Assembly (NCBI RefSeq): GCF_028368995.1
Contig: NZ_JAQNDL010000004.1
Span: 442,001 to 506,000, forward strand
Direction of reading: 5' to 3'
From: Nannocystis bainbridge
GTDB lineage: Bacteria > Myxococcota_A > Polyangia > Nannocystales > Nannocystaceae
DNA length: 64,000 bases
Position 1 is the first letter of the stretch, and each line of letters opens with the position of its first letter. A program made the translations under genes and the position numbers. The notes beneath the pieces are model-generated. The model did not search any database, had not been told where the DNA came from, and worked only from the letters and a program-made list of their open reading frames with translations. Below are positions 27,602 to 36,553 of this stretch, piece after piece.

Positions 27602-28498
27602 ATGTTGCGGCTCACGCTCCACCTCGTGCTCGCGGCCAACTTCGCCGTGAGTCCCGTTGCCGGATCCAAGGACAAGCCAGCGTCCAACTGCCGCAACCCG
27701 AGCGCCCTCTACGAAGAGGGCCTCAAGGACTACGATCAGAAGTTCACCAGGGCCGCGATCGAGAAGTTCGAAGCGGCCCACCGGTGCTCGAAGAACCCGC
27801 TGATCCTCTACAACATCGGCCTGGCGTACCAGCGGTTGTACGACGCCGAGCAGCAGCCTGACCTGCTGCACGCGGCCAAGAAGGCGCTGGTCGAGTACGT
27901 CGACGCGATCGAGAAGGACCCGACGCTCGGCGCCGACCCCGAAGAGGTGAAGCCGGCGCTGGCCGAGATCGACGCGGAGCTCGAGCGGATCCGTCCGCCC
28001 GAGGTCGCGCCCGAGCCCGAGCCGCTGCCGGCGGCGCCCGATCCGGTCGACGATCCGGGCCGGTCGAAGCGGCTGCTCGGCATCGGGTTGATGAGCGGCG
28101 GCGGAGCGCTGACGGTGGTGGGCGTGGCGGTTGGCGCCGTGTTCGCCAGCAAGGGCGGCAAGCTGCACGACCAGCTCAACGGTGAGGGCGCCGTCTACGA
28201 CCAGCTCGAGGCGGGCGGCTGCGGCCTGGCACAGGCCGACGACGTGCAGGGCGCCGACACGATGGCGTGCGACGCCCTCCGCGGCCGACGCGAGGACCTC
28301 CGCAGCGACGGCGTACGCGCCAACGGGGTGGCGTTCGGGATGATGGCGGTCGGCGTGGTCGGCCTCGGCCTCATCATCGGCGGCGCGGTGGCGTTCGCCC
28401 AGGGCAAGCGCGCCACGTCCGAGTGGGAGTCGAGCCAGCGCGCTCGCGTCCGGGTCCTGCCGACGATGGGCGGGCTGCTGCTGCAGGGGCGCTTCTAG
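27602..28498 (+). CDS. Secreted TPR protein with two C-terminal membrane helices
   Basis: A 298-residue protein. It has an N-terminal signal (LHLVLAANFAVSPVAG), then a TPR region (ALYEEGLKDYDQKFTRAAIE, ... NPLILYNIGLAYQRL). A Pro/Glu-rich linker at about 135-155 is followed by two hydrophobic segments (about 160-180 and 240-262) flanking a Cys-bearing loop. This layout is common among myxobacterial proteins of unknown function. It is divergent from the glutaredoxin-fold gene (164 bp between starts) and convergent with the GAF kinase, with a six-node repeat array between. Confidence 0.78.
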   Translation: MLRLTLHLVLAANFAVSPVAGSKDKPASNCRNPSALYEEGLKDYDQKFTRAAIEKFEAAHRCSKNPLILYNIGLAYQRLYDAEQQPDLLHAAKKALVEYVDAIEKDPTLGADPEEVKPALAEIDAELERIRPPEVAPEPEPLPAAPDPVDDPGRSKRLLGIGLMSGGGALTVVGVAVGAVFASKGGKLHDQLNGEGAVYDQLEAGGCGLAQADDVQGADTMACDALRGRREDLRSDGVRANGVAFGMMAVGVVGLGLIIGGAVAFAQGKRATSEWESSQRARVRVLPTMGGLLLQGRF

Positions 28499-28615
28499 GC
28501 GGCTCCGCGCTGGCCGCGACGACGCGATTCGCTCGTGGCAGCTTGATGACGTGATTCGCCGGCCCGGCGCCCAGCCGTTCGGCTCGAGCGTCCCACGTCG
28601 TGGCGGCCCTGCTTG

Positions 28616-28689
28616 GATGTCTCGAAGGACATGCCCATGTCGACATGTCTTCGTGGACATGCCACGAAGGACATGTTCTCACAGACAGG
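28616..28689. repeat. 14-bp-phased repeat array, 6 nodes, convergent junction
   Basis: GATG 28616, CATG 28630, 28644, 28658, 28672 and CAGG 28686 are exactly 14 bp apart. The segment 28644-28675 is a 32-bp palindrome with only the second base of some pairs broken. The last node ends 1 bp before the kinase stop codon. Confidence 0.85.
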
Positions 28690-28690
28690 C

Positions 28691-30010
28691 TCAATCTCGC
28701 CGCGGCTCGGCGGTCGGCTCGCCGCGCGGCAGCAGCAGGGTGAAGCTGGACCCGCGGCCGCTCTCGCTGTCGACGACGATGTCGCCGCCGAGCAGGCGGG
28801 CGAAGCGGCGGCTGATGGCGAGGCCGAGGCCGGTGCCGCCGAAGCCGTGGCGGGCGTCGTGGACCTGCGAGAAGTCGCGGAACAGCAGCGAAAGCTTGTC
28901 GGCGTCGATGCCGATGCCGGTGTCGGCGACGCAGAAGGCGATGAACTCGCGGTCGCCCTCGCGGGCCGCTCGCACCGCCAGCTCGACCTCGCCGCGCGCG
29001 GTGAACTTGACCGCATTGCTCAGCAAGTTGAGCAAGATCTGGCGCAGCTTGGTGGCGTCGGTCGTGATGTCCCCGAGGCCAGGTTCGAGCACCATCCGCC
29101 AGCGCAGCGGCTTGCCGCGCAGCTGCGGGCGCACGGCCGCCTCCATCTCCTCGGCCAGCGGCGCGACCGCGACCGACTCGCGCCGCAGCTGCGGGACGCC
29201 GGCCTCGAGGCGCGCGAGGTCGAGGATGTCCTCGATGACGGCGACGAGGTGGCGGCCGGAGCGGTCGACGGTCTGGATGTCGGGCAGGAGCTGGCCGAGG
29301 CCGGCGGCGGTGGCCTCCTCGCGCAGCATCTCGGCGCAGCCGAGGATCGCGTTGAGCGGCGTGCGCAGCTCGTGGCCCATGTTGGCGAGGAAGAGGTCCT
29401 TGGCGCGCGCCGCGGTGACGGCCTCGGCGCGGGCGCGGGCGAGGTCGTCCCGCTGCTCGGCGAGCTCGCGCTCGCGGCGATCGAGCTCGAGGCGGACGGC
29501 GGCCTGGCGCGCGAGGGCGAGGAGGTCGCGCCGCTGGTCCTCGTCGAAGCGGCGCGGGACGACATCGAGGATGCACAGGCCGGCGATCGCCCGGCCGGCC
29601 TCGCCGGGCAGCGACACGCCGACGAGGCTGCGCAGCCGCGGGCAGGCGGCCACCAGCGGATGCGCGGCGAACCGCGGGTCGGCGGCGAGATCTTCGATCT
29701 CGAGCGGCTCGTCGCGCGCGAGCACGGCGGTACAAAAGGACAGGTAGCGTGAGGCGTCGCCGTCGCCGAGGCCGAAGCTGCCCGCGAGCCACACGGCGTC
29801 CTCGTCGGCGAGGGCGAGCAGGACGATCGGCGCGGCCAGCAGCGTGGCGGCCAGACGCGTGAGATCGGCGAAGGCCTGCTCGCGGTCCGAGCCGACGGGC
29901 GCACGCTCCGGCGCGCCCGCACGCGGGACCTCGAGCTCGGACGACGCGACCAACTCCACGGACCTACGATACTCGCCGTCGCGAGCGCAGCAAGCCCTCT
30001 TCATCGCCAT
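28691..30010 (-). CDS. Soluble GAF-domain hybrid-less histidine kinase
   Basis: A 439-residue cytoplasmic kinase: a GAF domain (about 40-175), a short coiled coil (RRERELAEQRDDLARARAEA), HisKA with the phospho-accepting His in LANMGHELRTPLNAIL, and HATPase with ILLNLLSNAVKFT, DTGIGI and GGTGLGLAI. There is no membrane helix and no receiver domain. It should respond to a small molecule bound by GAF and pass phosphate to an unlinked regulator, as is common for orphan kinases in myxobacteria. ATG 30004 is an alternative start. No regulator gene is adjacent. Confidence 0.9.
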   Translation of the reverse strand: MAMKRACCARDGEYRRSVELVASSELEVPRAGAPERAPVGSDREQAFADLTRLAATLLAAPIVLLALADEDAVWLAGSFGLGDGDASRYLSFCTAVLARDEPLEIEDLAADPRFAAHPLVAACPRLRSLVGVSLPGEAGRAIAGLCILDVVPRRFDEDQRRDLLALARQAAVRLELDRRERELAEQRDDLARARAEAVTAARAKDLFLANMGHELRTPLNAILGCAEMLREEATAAGLGQLLPDIQTVDRSGRHLVAVIEDILDLARLEAGVPQLRRESVAVAPLAEEMEAAVRPQLRGKPLRWRMVLEPGLGDITTDATKLRQILLNLLSNAVKFTARGEVELAVRAAREGDREFIAFCVADTGIGIDADKLSLLFRDFSQVHDARHGFGGTGLGLAISRRFARLLGGDIVVDSESGRGSSFTLLLPRGEPTAEPRRD

Positions 30011-30088
30011 CTGCTTCGTACGGCTGTCCGCGGCCAGCTGTTCGAGCGATCGGGCGATCGAAGGTTCACGCGACGACTGTCGCAGTCG

Positions 30089-30955
30089 TCAGAACTTGCC
30101 GAGGCGGACGCCGAGAGTGCCGGTCAGGCCGCTGAGGATCCGGTCGCTCGGCCCGCTCCACGGCTGGGCCACGGCGAAGCGATAGCCGCCCGAGAGCACC
30201 AGCCGGAGCACGCGGGTCAGCGCGAACGACAGCCCGAGCTCGGGTTCGGCGACGAACATGGCGGCACGATTGACGCAGCGATCGAGCCGCTCGTCGTTGA
30301 GGCAGACCCGGCCGCCGCCGATGAGCGCGCCGATTTGGAGCGAGAAGAAACGGACCTGCAACAACGCGACGGCGAGCGTGACGCCGGCGTACTGGGTCCG
30401 CATGTTGAAGGTGCGGTCGTCGGAGCGCTGGGCCGGCAGCGGGGTGGCGAGCGCGTGGCCGGCGGCGCCGAACATGAAGCGCTCGTTGACGATGACGGCG
30501 AAGTCGGCGCCGAGCATCAGTCCGGGCGAGCGTCCGAAGCCGGTGAGCTTGAAGTTAGGGGCGATGTAGGCGCCGACCTTGGAGTCGCGGACGATGAGCG
30601 GCTGACCCTCGGTCCACAGCGGCCCGCGCTTGGGCTCGCGCTTGGCCTTGACCTCGGCCTTTTCGCCTGGCTTTGGGGACATGGTCTCAGGGCCAGGTTT
30701 TGAAGGAGCGGAGGTGTCGGGCGGCGCCGGGGTGGCCACGCCGGAGGAGGGCGGCTGCCAGGCCGGGACGCTGGCGGGCTGGGTGAGATCGGGCGGGTTG
30801 CCGTCGACCGGCTGGGGCGCGGGCATCGGCGCCAGCGAGGTGGAGCCGCTGCTGCTGGAGTGCGGCGAGGGCGGGGCCTGGACGCCCGCGGCCGCGCGCG
30901 CCGGGACGGACAGGAGGGCGAGCGCAGCGAACACGGAAATTGCGCGGGGGGCCAT
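30089..30955 (-). CDS. Outer-membrane beta-barrel-like protein
   Basis: A 288-residue secreted protein. The signal peptide ends near PARAAAG. Residues about 30-115 are Pro/Ser/Lys-rich and disordered. From about 125 on, alternating hydrophobic strands (KVGAYIAPNFKLTGFG, LMLGADFAVIV, YAGVTLAVALLQVRFF) end in GTLGVRLGKF. A final aromatic residue is the outer-membrane barrel sorting signal. An 8-10-strand barrel is likely; the family is not identified. The frame stays open upstream, but ATG 30955 gives the only signal peptide. It is divergent from the next lipoprotein gene, 103 bp away. A three-node repeat lies in the disordered part. Confidence 0.75.
   Translation of the reverse strand: MAPRAISVFAALALLSVPARAAAGVQAPPSPHSSSSGSTSLAPMPAPQPVDGNPPDLTQPASVPAWQPPSSGVATPAPPDTSAPSKPGPETMSPKPGEKAEVKAKREPKRGPLWTEGQPLIVRDSKVGAYIAPNFKLTGFGRSPGLMLGADFAVIVNERFMFGAAGHALATPLPAQRSDDRTFNMRTQYAGVTLAVALLQVRFFSLQIGALIGGGRVCLNDERLDRCVNRAAMFVAEPELGLSFALTRVLRLVLSGGYRFAVAQPWSGPSDRILSGLTGTLGVRLGKF
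30666..30697. repeat. 14-bp-phased repeat, 3 nodes, in the barrel protein's linker
   Basis: CCTG 30666, CATG 30680 and CAGG 30694 are 14 bp apart. The unit encodes part of the disordered Pro-rich linker (PGPETMSPKPGEK). Confidence 0.55.
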
Positions 30956-31058
30956 GGGGTGGGGGATACTGTTGCAGGGGCGGCCCCACGAGGCAATCGC
31001 GGGCCGCCCGGGAGCCGGCCGGCTTGCCGGTGCGCGCCACCACGGGCAAGATCCGGGC

Positions 31059-31865
31059 GTGCGTCGCTCTGTCGTGTTCGCTCTGTCCGCCGCGGCCGCG
31101 CTGCTCGCGTGCACACCCGAGCCGGCGAGCACGGTCGAGATGCGCCAGACGGTGGTCGAGGTGGTCGACCAGGGCCGGGCGATGGCGATCGAGAACGCCA
31201 TGGTCGCGCTGGTCGGCAGCATCGACCCGGCCGACAGCCTGGCCCACATCACCGACCAGGTCGCGGCCGGGCTGGCGACGCAGACGCCGTGCGCGGTGGT
31301 CAGCCGCCCGGGCGCGGTGGCGCTGCGGGTGTGGTTCGGCAGCAAGGCCGAGCCGTGCCCCTACGCCGGGATCGGCCTCAGCGGGACGATGCGCGTGGTC
31401 TACACGCGGCCCGACGGCGACGGCCTGCTGGCGTCGATCTACTACGAGCCGCTGCGCGGCGAGGCGACGCTGCTCGACGGCTTCTCCCAGCTGACGTGGG
31501 CGCCCGACGGCAGTCAGCGGCTGGTGACCGAGATCCGGGTCGACACGGCGACCGAGCGGCAGGTGGAGATCCAGTCGGATCGCCTGCTGTCCCACGTCGA
31601 CGGCGCGCTCAAGGTCGAGGGCTGGCGCCGCTGGCAGACGCTGATGGGCCGCTGGGAGGCCGAGCTCGCCGCGCTGCTGGTCGACGCCGACGAGTTCATG
31701 CCGTACTCGGGCCTGGCCGAGGTCGAGACGCCGTTCAACCACTCGATCGTGCTCGACTTCACGCACGAGGCCGGCGGGGCCCAGGTGCGCGCCAACGGCG
31801 GCCGCCGCGACCGCCTGTTCGAGGTCACCGCCGAGGGTGACGTGATCGACGTCGGCGACGGTTAG
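31059..31865 (+). CDS. Lipoprotein of unknown function
   Basis: A 268-residue protein starting with GTG at 31059, which gives a compact signal peptide ending ALLAC (Cys18). Longer in-frame starts would overlap the divergent gene and remove the signal. The mature part has no recognised domain. It is rich in beta-strand-like segments (AVALRVWFG, GTMRVVYTRPDG, RLVTEIRVDTATERQVEIQ) and has two cysteines. It is convergent with sppA, separated by the best-ordered 14-bp repeat array of the window. Confidence 0.75.
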   Translation: MRRSVVFALSAAAALLACTPEPASTVEMRQTVVEVVDQGRAMAIENAMVALVGSIDPADSLAHITDQVAAGLATQTPCAVVSRPGAVALRVWFGSKAEPCPYAGIGLSGTMRVVYTRPDGDGLLASIYYEPLRGEATLLDGFSQLTWAPDGSQRLVTEIRVDTATERQVEIQSDRLLSHVDGALKVEGWRRWQTLMGRWEAELAALLVDADEFMPYSGLAEVETPFNHSIVLDFTHEAGGAQVRANGGRRDRLFEVTAEGDVIDVGDG

Positions 31866-31867
31866 CG

Positions 31868-31969
31868 GCTGGCGCGTGGGACATGTCCTCGGGGGCATGC
31901 CCGCAGGACCATGTTCGTTTAAGCATGTCCTCGGGGTCATGCCCCCGAGGACATGTCCGGGCCGTCAGC
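31868..31969. repeat. 14-bp-phased repeat array, 8 nodes, convergent junction
   Basis: GCTG 31868, six CATG at 31882, 31896, 31910, 31924, 31938 and 31952, and CAGC 31966 are all exactly 14 bp apart. Positions 31924-31955 form a 32-bp hairpin: a 13-bp perfect stem (CATGTCCTCGGGG/CCCCGAGGACATG) with loop TCATGC. The array fills the whole gap and its last node overlaps the sppA stop codon. Confidence 0.92.
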
Positions 31970-33905
31970 GCTGGAGGACCGGCCAGATCAGCGCGGTCTG
32001 GATCGGGTCCTCGCGCAGGGCGTCGAGCTGGGCCAGCACGCCGGAGACGGCCGCGAGGCCGCCGGGGCCGAGCGCGACGGCGAGGCTCGGGACCAGGTCG
32101 TGCTCGGCGGCGGCGCGGAGCAGGCTGGGGCCGGTGTCGAAGCCCTCGATCAGGTCCTTGAGGGTCGGCTCGGGCGGGTAGACCTCGAGCGCGACCTCGG
32201 GGCCGATGCCGGAGAGCTTGCGGGTCTCGGCGAGCGCCTCGGTGAGGCCGCCGAGCTCGTCGACGAGGCCGCGCTCCTTGGCGGCGGCGCCGGTCCACAC
32301 GCGGCCCTGGGCGATCGCGTGGATGTCGTCGAAGGTCTTGCCGCGGCCGCTGGCGACGCGCTCGACGAAGATCTTGTAGATGTCCTCCATCGTCGCCAGC
32401 ACGCGGGCTCGCTCGCCCTCGGTCCACGGGGTCATGCCCGACCACATCGCGGCCCGCTTGCCCCTGGTGATCGGGAAGGTGCGGATGCCGACCTTCTCGA
32501 GCATGCCGGCGACGGCGATCTTGCCGCCGACCACGCCGATCGAGCCGGTGAGGGTGTTGGCGAGGGCGAAGATCTTGGTCGCGCCGCAGGCGATGTAGTA
32601 ACCGCCCGACGCGGCCACGCCGCCCATCGACACCACGACCGGCTTCTTCTCCTTGGCCCGCTGGAGCGCGCGCCAGATCTGCTCCGAGGCCATCGCGCTG
32701 CCGCCACCGGAGTCGACGCGGAGCAGGATCGCGGCGACGTTGGCGTCGTCGGCGAGGTTGTCGATCGCGGCAGCGAGGGTGCGCCCGGCGATCTGGTTGC
32801 GCGCGCCGATGGTGCCCTGGCCGCGGCCGTCGACGATGCTGCCGAGCGCGTAGACGAGGGCGATGTGCGGCTCCTTGGGCCGCTTGGGCGGGACCAGGCC
32901 GATGAAGGTCTGCAGCTTCTCCATGTCGAAGCCGCCGCCGCTCGGGCTGTCCTTGAGCTTGACCTGCTTCCACGCGGCGCCGCCGGTGTGCTGGGCGCGG
33001 AAGTCTTCGTAGGTGGCGACGCCGTCGACGAGCCCGGCCGCGAGCGCGCCCTCGCTGGTGAACAGGGCCTCGTCGATCTGCTGCGCGACGGTCTCGGGGG
33101 CCAGCTCGCGGCCGGCGGCGATGCCCGCCTGCATGGTCAAATAGGCCTGATCGACCACGGCGGCCAGGGTCTCGCGCATCTCCTTCGACGGCTCGGTGCG
33201 CGTGAGCGGCTCGGCCGCGCCCTTGAAGGCGCCGACGTGCACGAAGTCGGGGACGACGCCGAGCTTGTCGAGCAGGCCGCGCAGGTGCAGCGGCATGGCC
33301 ATCGGGCCGGGGATCATGACCTCGCCGACCGGCTGGACGCCGACGGCGTCGCAGGCGCTCATGAGGTAGTAGACGGCGTTGGTCGGGACGTCGGCGTGGC
33401 AGACGAGCTTGCGCTTGCCCTCGGCCTTGAAGGCGAGGAAGGCGCCGCGGACCTCCTCGGCGGTGGCCATGTCGAGGCTCACGTCGGTGAAGCGGACCAG
33501 CAGGCCCTGGACGTTGGCGTCGGTGGCCAGGCGATCGAGGCGCGTCAGCAGGGCGTGGAGCTCGATGAGGGCGCCGCCGCCGAACAGCGACATCGGCGCG
33601 AGCTCGCCGATCTCGCCGCCGAGATCGAGGGTGAGCCAGTGCGGCTTGGCGGCGTCGAAGCCGGGCGACTGGCGCGGCGGGTCGTAGGGGCCGGGGGCGT
33701 CGAGCTTGTCGGCGAGCATGCTGCTCAGCGGGCCGAGGTTGGCGAGCGCGCCCGTGGGGGCCGCCGGGGCCGTCGTGGGGGCGACGTCTCGCTTGTCGCC
33801 GGCTTCGGCGGGCGGGGTCCGATCGGGCTGGCGATCGCCGCGGCAGGCGGTGGCACACAGGGTGGCGAGGCTGAGCAGGGCGGTGGTGGCTCGCGTGACG
33901 CGCAA
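31965..33905 (-). CDS. sppA: Signal peptide peptidase SppA (protease IV), lipoprotein form
   Basis: A 646-residue, long-form SppA with two tandem ClpP-like domains. The catalytic serine is Ser433 in GVAASGGYY in the C-terminal half. The general-base lysine is Lys228 in VGAFKGAAEP in the N-terminal half, the split seen in E. coli (Lys209/Ser409). It should degrade signal peptides after release by signal peptidase. Unlike the E. coli enzyme, the N-terminus is a lipoprotein signal ending ATAC (Cys21), followed by a charged linker, so membrane anchoring would be by lipid. It is divergent from the OB-exonuclease gene. Confidence 0.92.
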   Translation of the reverse strand: MRVTRATTALLSLATLCATACRGDRQPDRTPPAEAGDKRDVAPTTAPAAPTGALANLGPLSSMLADKLDAPGPYDPPRQSPGFDAAKPHWLTLDLGGEIGELAPMSLFGGGALIELHALLTRLDRLATDANVQGLLVRFTDVSLDMATAEEVRGAFLAFKAEGKRKLVCHADVPTNAVYYLMSACDAVGVQPVGEVMIPGPMAMPLHLRGLLDKLGVVPDFVHVGAFKGAAEPLTRTEPSKEMRETLAAVVDQAYLTMQAGIAAGRELAPETVAQQIDEALFTSEGALAAGLVDGVATYEDFRAQHTGGAAWKQVKLKDSPSGGGFDMEKLQTFIGLVPPKRPKEPHIALVYALGSIVDGRGQGTIGARNQIAGRTLAAAIDNLADDANVAAILLRVDSGGGSAMASEQIWRALQRAKEKKPVVVSMGGVAASGGYYIACGATKIFALANTLTGSIGVVGGKIAVAGMLEKVGIRTFPITRGKRAAMWSGMTPWTEGERARVLATMEDIYKIFVERVASGRGKTFDDIHAIAQGRVWTGAAAKERGLVDELGGLTEALAETRKLSGIGPEVALEVYPPEPTLKDLIEGFDTGPSLLRAAAEHDLVPSLAVALGPGGLAAVSGVLAQLDALREDPIQTALIWPVLQR

Positions 33906-34009
33906 GGAAATTCCTCCGGGCGATGTGGACCCGGGCCGGACCCGCGGAGTGTCGCGAGCGGACGGCTGGGCGGGTCGCTTCCGCGCAAGTATCCTCCCGG
34001 CACCCCGCC

Positions 34010-35101
34010 ATGCAAAGTCCCGTGTCCGAGCTCGCCCCGCGGCCTCAGGGTCCTGAACTCCTCGCCGATCTGACGACGCTCGTGCCCGATCCGAACCGGC
34101 TGTGCGTGGCCTATGCGAGCCTCATGCAGGTGCAGGAGGGCCGCACCCGCCAGGGTCGACCGTACTTCGATCTGGTGGTGAGCGACGCCGCGCGGACCAT
34201 CGCCGCCAAGGTCTGGGACGACGCGCCCGAGGCGATGGAGGCGGCGAGGGCGGCGCGACGCGGGCAGGCGGTCAAGCTGCTGTTCCGCGTCGAGCAGTAC
34301 CAGGGCGCGCTGCAGCTCAACGTCCGCAAGCTTCGCGGCGCGCTCGACGACGACGACGGCTACGCGCCGGCGCGGGTGTTCGGCGAGGGCTTCGAGCGGG
34401 TCGCGGGCAAGCTGTGCCGCACGCTGGTGTTCGACATCGAGACGGCGCCGGCGCACGACCCGGCGACGATGCCGGCCAGCGTGATCGAGGCGATCCAGCG
34501 CCACGCGACGCGCGAGGCGTGCGAGCCGGGGCTGGTGATGAGCCTGTCGCCGCTGTTCGGGCAGGTCGTGTCGCTGGCGTTCATGGACGGCGACGACCTC
34601 GACGGCGAGGTGTGGGCGCTCGGCGTGCCGCCCGGCGGCGATCCGCGGCGGGTGGTCGAGGCGGTGCCGCCGTGGCTGCAATTGGTCAGCGAGCGCGAGC
34701 TGCTGCAGGCGTTCTGGCTGCTGGCGGCCCAGGCCGAGGTGGTGGTCAGCTACAACGGGCGCAACTTCGACGTGCCGTTCCTGCTCGGGCGCAGCCTCGT
34801 GCACGAGGTGCCGGCGCGGGTCGATCTGCTCGGCAGCCCGTACGCGTTGCGGCCGCACCTCGACCTCTACCGCATGATCGCCACCGGCCGCTCGGTCGCC
34901 CCGGCCCCGCTCGACGCGGTCTGCTGGGCGCTCGGGGTCGACAGCCCGAAGGGCGGGATGAGCGGCGCCGACGTCGCCCCGGCCTACGCCCGCGGCGAGC
35001 TGGCGGCGATCTCCTCTTACAACCGCGGCGACGTGCGCGCGACCGCCAGCGTGTACCAGCGCGTGCGCGACACGGTGCTGCGGTTCCGCGAGGACTGGTG
35101 A
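34010..35101 (+). CDS. OB-fold / DEDD 3'-5' exonuclease fusion protein
   Basis: A 363-residue protein with two parts. Residues about 10-125 look like a nucleic-acid-binding OB fold (VQEGRTRQGRPYFDLVVSDA ... KVWDD ... VKLLFRVEQYQGALQLNVRKL), as in YhaM and tRNA_anti domains. Residues about 145-350 are an RNase-H-like exonuclease: FDIETAP (first acidic pair), VVSYNGRNFDVPFL (second) and YNRGDVRATASVY (third, DEDDy-type). This resembles the proofreading domain of family-B polymerases without the polymerase. It should bind and trim DNA or RNA. The start at 34010 is used because the upstream residues fit no domain. Confidence 0.82.
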   Translation: MQSPVSELAPRPQGPELLADLTTLVPDPNRLCVAYASLMQVQEGRTRQGRPYFDLVVSDAARTIAAKVWDDAPEAMEAARAARRGQAVKLLFRVEQYQGALQLNVRKLRGALDDDDGYAPARVFGEGFERVAGKLCRTLVFDIETAPAHDPATMPASVIEAIQRHATREACEPGLVMSLSPLFGQVVSLAFMDGDDLDGEVWALGVPPGGDPRRVVEAVPPWLQLVSERELLQAFWLLAAQAEVVVSYNGRNFDVPFLLGRSLVHEVPARVDLLGSPYALRPHLDLYRMIATGRSVAPAPLDAVCWALGVDSPKGGMSGADVAPAYARGELAAISSYNRGDVRATASVYQRVRDTVLRFREDW

Positions 35102-35107
35102 GCCGGG

Positions 35108-35153
35108 GCTGTCCGAACGGGCATGCTCTGGAGAGCATGTCCTGAAGGGCATG
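35108..35153. repeat. 14-bp-phased repeat array, 4 nodes
   Basis: GCTG 35108 and CATG 35122, 35136, 35150 are 14 bp apart, beginning 6 bp behind the exonuclease gene stop. It is the first of two arrays in this convergent gap. Confidence 0.8.
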
Positions 35154-35197
35154 TAGGATCGCGCGGCCGGATGGAGCCTGCGAACAGCGAAGGGGGA

Positions 35198-35271
35198 CAT
35201 GCCGGTTCGGGCATGTCCCCTCGTGCATGTTCTGGAGAGCATGTCCTCGCGGACATGCCCTTCGGGTCAGC
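35198..35271. repeat. 14-bp-phased repeat array, 6 nodes
   Basis: CATG at 35198, 35212, 35226, 35240 and 35254, then CAGC at 35268, are in exact 14-bp phase. The array ends immediately before the tyrS stop codon at 35272. The phase is not continuous with the array at 35108-35153. Confidence 0.88.
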
Positions 35272-36546
35272 TCAGCCGAACACCACGCGGAAGCGGCACT
35301 TCTTGCCCGCCTGCAGGCGCACGCCCTGGTCGCCGGCCGCGGCCGGGGTGACGGGGTGGGCCGGGTCGGTGACGGGCTCGCCGTTGAGCTTGACGGCACC
35401 GGCGCCGATCCGCTCGCGAGCCTCGCGCTTGGACTTGAACGCCTCGATCTCGGGGTGCGTGACGAGGTCGACCAGCCGGATCTCGGGGCCGGGCACGGTC
35501 ACCAGCGGCACCGCGCTCCAGTCGTCGCTGCTGCCGAACGCCTGCTCGCTGGCCTGCTTGGCCTGGGTGGCGTGGTCGAGGCCGTGCAGCAGGGCGGTGG
35601 CCTCGTAGGCGAGGCGGACCTTGGCGGCCTTGAGGGCCGCGCCGCCCTCGGCGGTGAGCGCCTCGATCTCGGCGACCGGGACGTCGGTGAAGGTCCGCAG
35701 CATGCGGGCGACGTCGCGGTCGTCGCAGCCGATCCAGAACTGGTAGTACTCGAACGGGGTCAGCCGCTCGGGGTCGAGCCAGACCGCGCCGCGCTCCGTC
35801 TTGCCCATCTTGCGCCCGTCGGTGGTGAGCAGCAGCGGCAAGGTGAGGCAGTGGGCGGCGTTGGGCTGGCCCTCGGGGGTCATGCGCCGGATCAGCTCGA
35901 TGCCGGCGACCATGTTGCCCCACTGGTCCGAGCCGCCGAACTGCAGGGTGCAGCCGTGGTGGCGGAACAGGTGCAGGAAGTCGTAGGCCTGGAACAGCTG
36001 GTAGTTGAACTCGAGGAAGCTGAGCGGGATCTCGGCGTCGAGGCGGTCGCGGTAGGTCTTGACCGCGATCATGCGGTTGACCGTGAAGTGGCGGCCGACG
36101 TCGCGCAGGAATTCGATGTACTTGAGCTCGAGCAGCCAGTCGCCGTTGTCGAGCAGGACCGCGTCGTTGGGCCGGCCGCTGTCGAAGTGGAGGAAGCGGC
36201 CGAGCTGGGTCTTGATCGCGGCGGCGTTGGCGGCCACGTCGTCGCGCGTCAGCAGCTTGCGCGCCTCCATCTTGCCGGACGGGTCGCCGATCATGCCGGT
36301 GCCGCCGCCGATGATGACGATCGGCCGGTGGCCGGCGCGCTGGAGGGCGCGCATGCCCATGATCTGGACCAGGTGGCCGACGTGCAGCGAGGCGGCGGTC
36401 GGGTCGTAGCCGACGTAGAAGGTGACCATGCCGCTGTCCATGGCGGCGTCGATGGCCTGGAAGTCGCTGGCCTGTTCGAAGTAACCGCGCTCGAGCATGC
36501 GCTGGAGGGCGGCGGAGCGGGGCGGCTGCGGCGGGGTGGCGTTCAT
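35272..36546 (-). CDS. tyrS: Tyrosyl-tRNA synthetase
   Basis: A 424-residue class I synthetase. The HIGH-type motif is HVGH in YDPTAASLHVGHLVQ, and the KMSKS-type loop is KMGKT. The tyrosine pocket region QFGGSDQWGNM is typical of TyrS. The C-terminal part (about 350-424) is an S4 RNA-binding domain ending KKCRFRVVFG. It charges tRNA-Tyr in the cytoplasm. It starts 7 bp after zapA, so prfA, zapA and tyrS form one leftward operon. Confidence 0.96.
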   Translation of the reverse strand: MNATPPQPPRSAALQRMLERGYFEQASDFQAIDAAMDSGMVTFYVGYDPTAASLHVGHLVQIMGMRALQRAGHRPIVIIGGGTGMIGDPSGKMEARKLLTRDDVAANAAAIKTQLGRFLHFDSGRPNDAVLLDNGDWLLELKYIEFLRDVGRHFTVNRMIAVKTYRDRLDAEIPLSFLEFNYQLFQAYDFLHLFRHHGCTLQFGGSDQWGNMVAGIELIRRMTPEGQPNAAHCLTLPLLLTTDGRKMGKTERGAVWLDPERLTPFEYYQFWIGCDDRDVARMLRTFTDVPVAEIEALTAEGGAALKAAKVRLAYEATALLHGLDHATQAKQASEQAFGSSDDWSAVPLVTVPGPEIRLVDLVTHPEIEAFKSKREARERIGAGAVKLNGEPVTDPAHPVTPAAAGDQGVRLQAGKKCRFRVVFG

Positions 36547-36553
36547 GGCGCTG

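Noticed and set aside
31868..31969. CRISPR or iteron-type replication origin
   Set aside because: The phased nodes have variable interiors and recur at many gene ends. No DnaA boxes, replication gene or partition gene is near.
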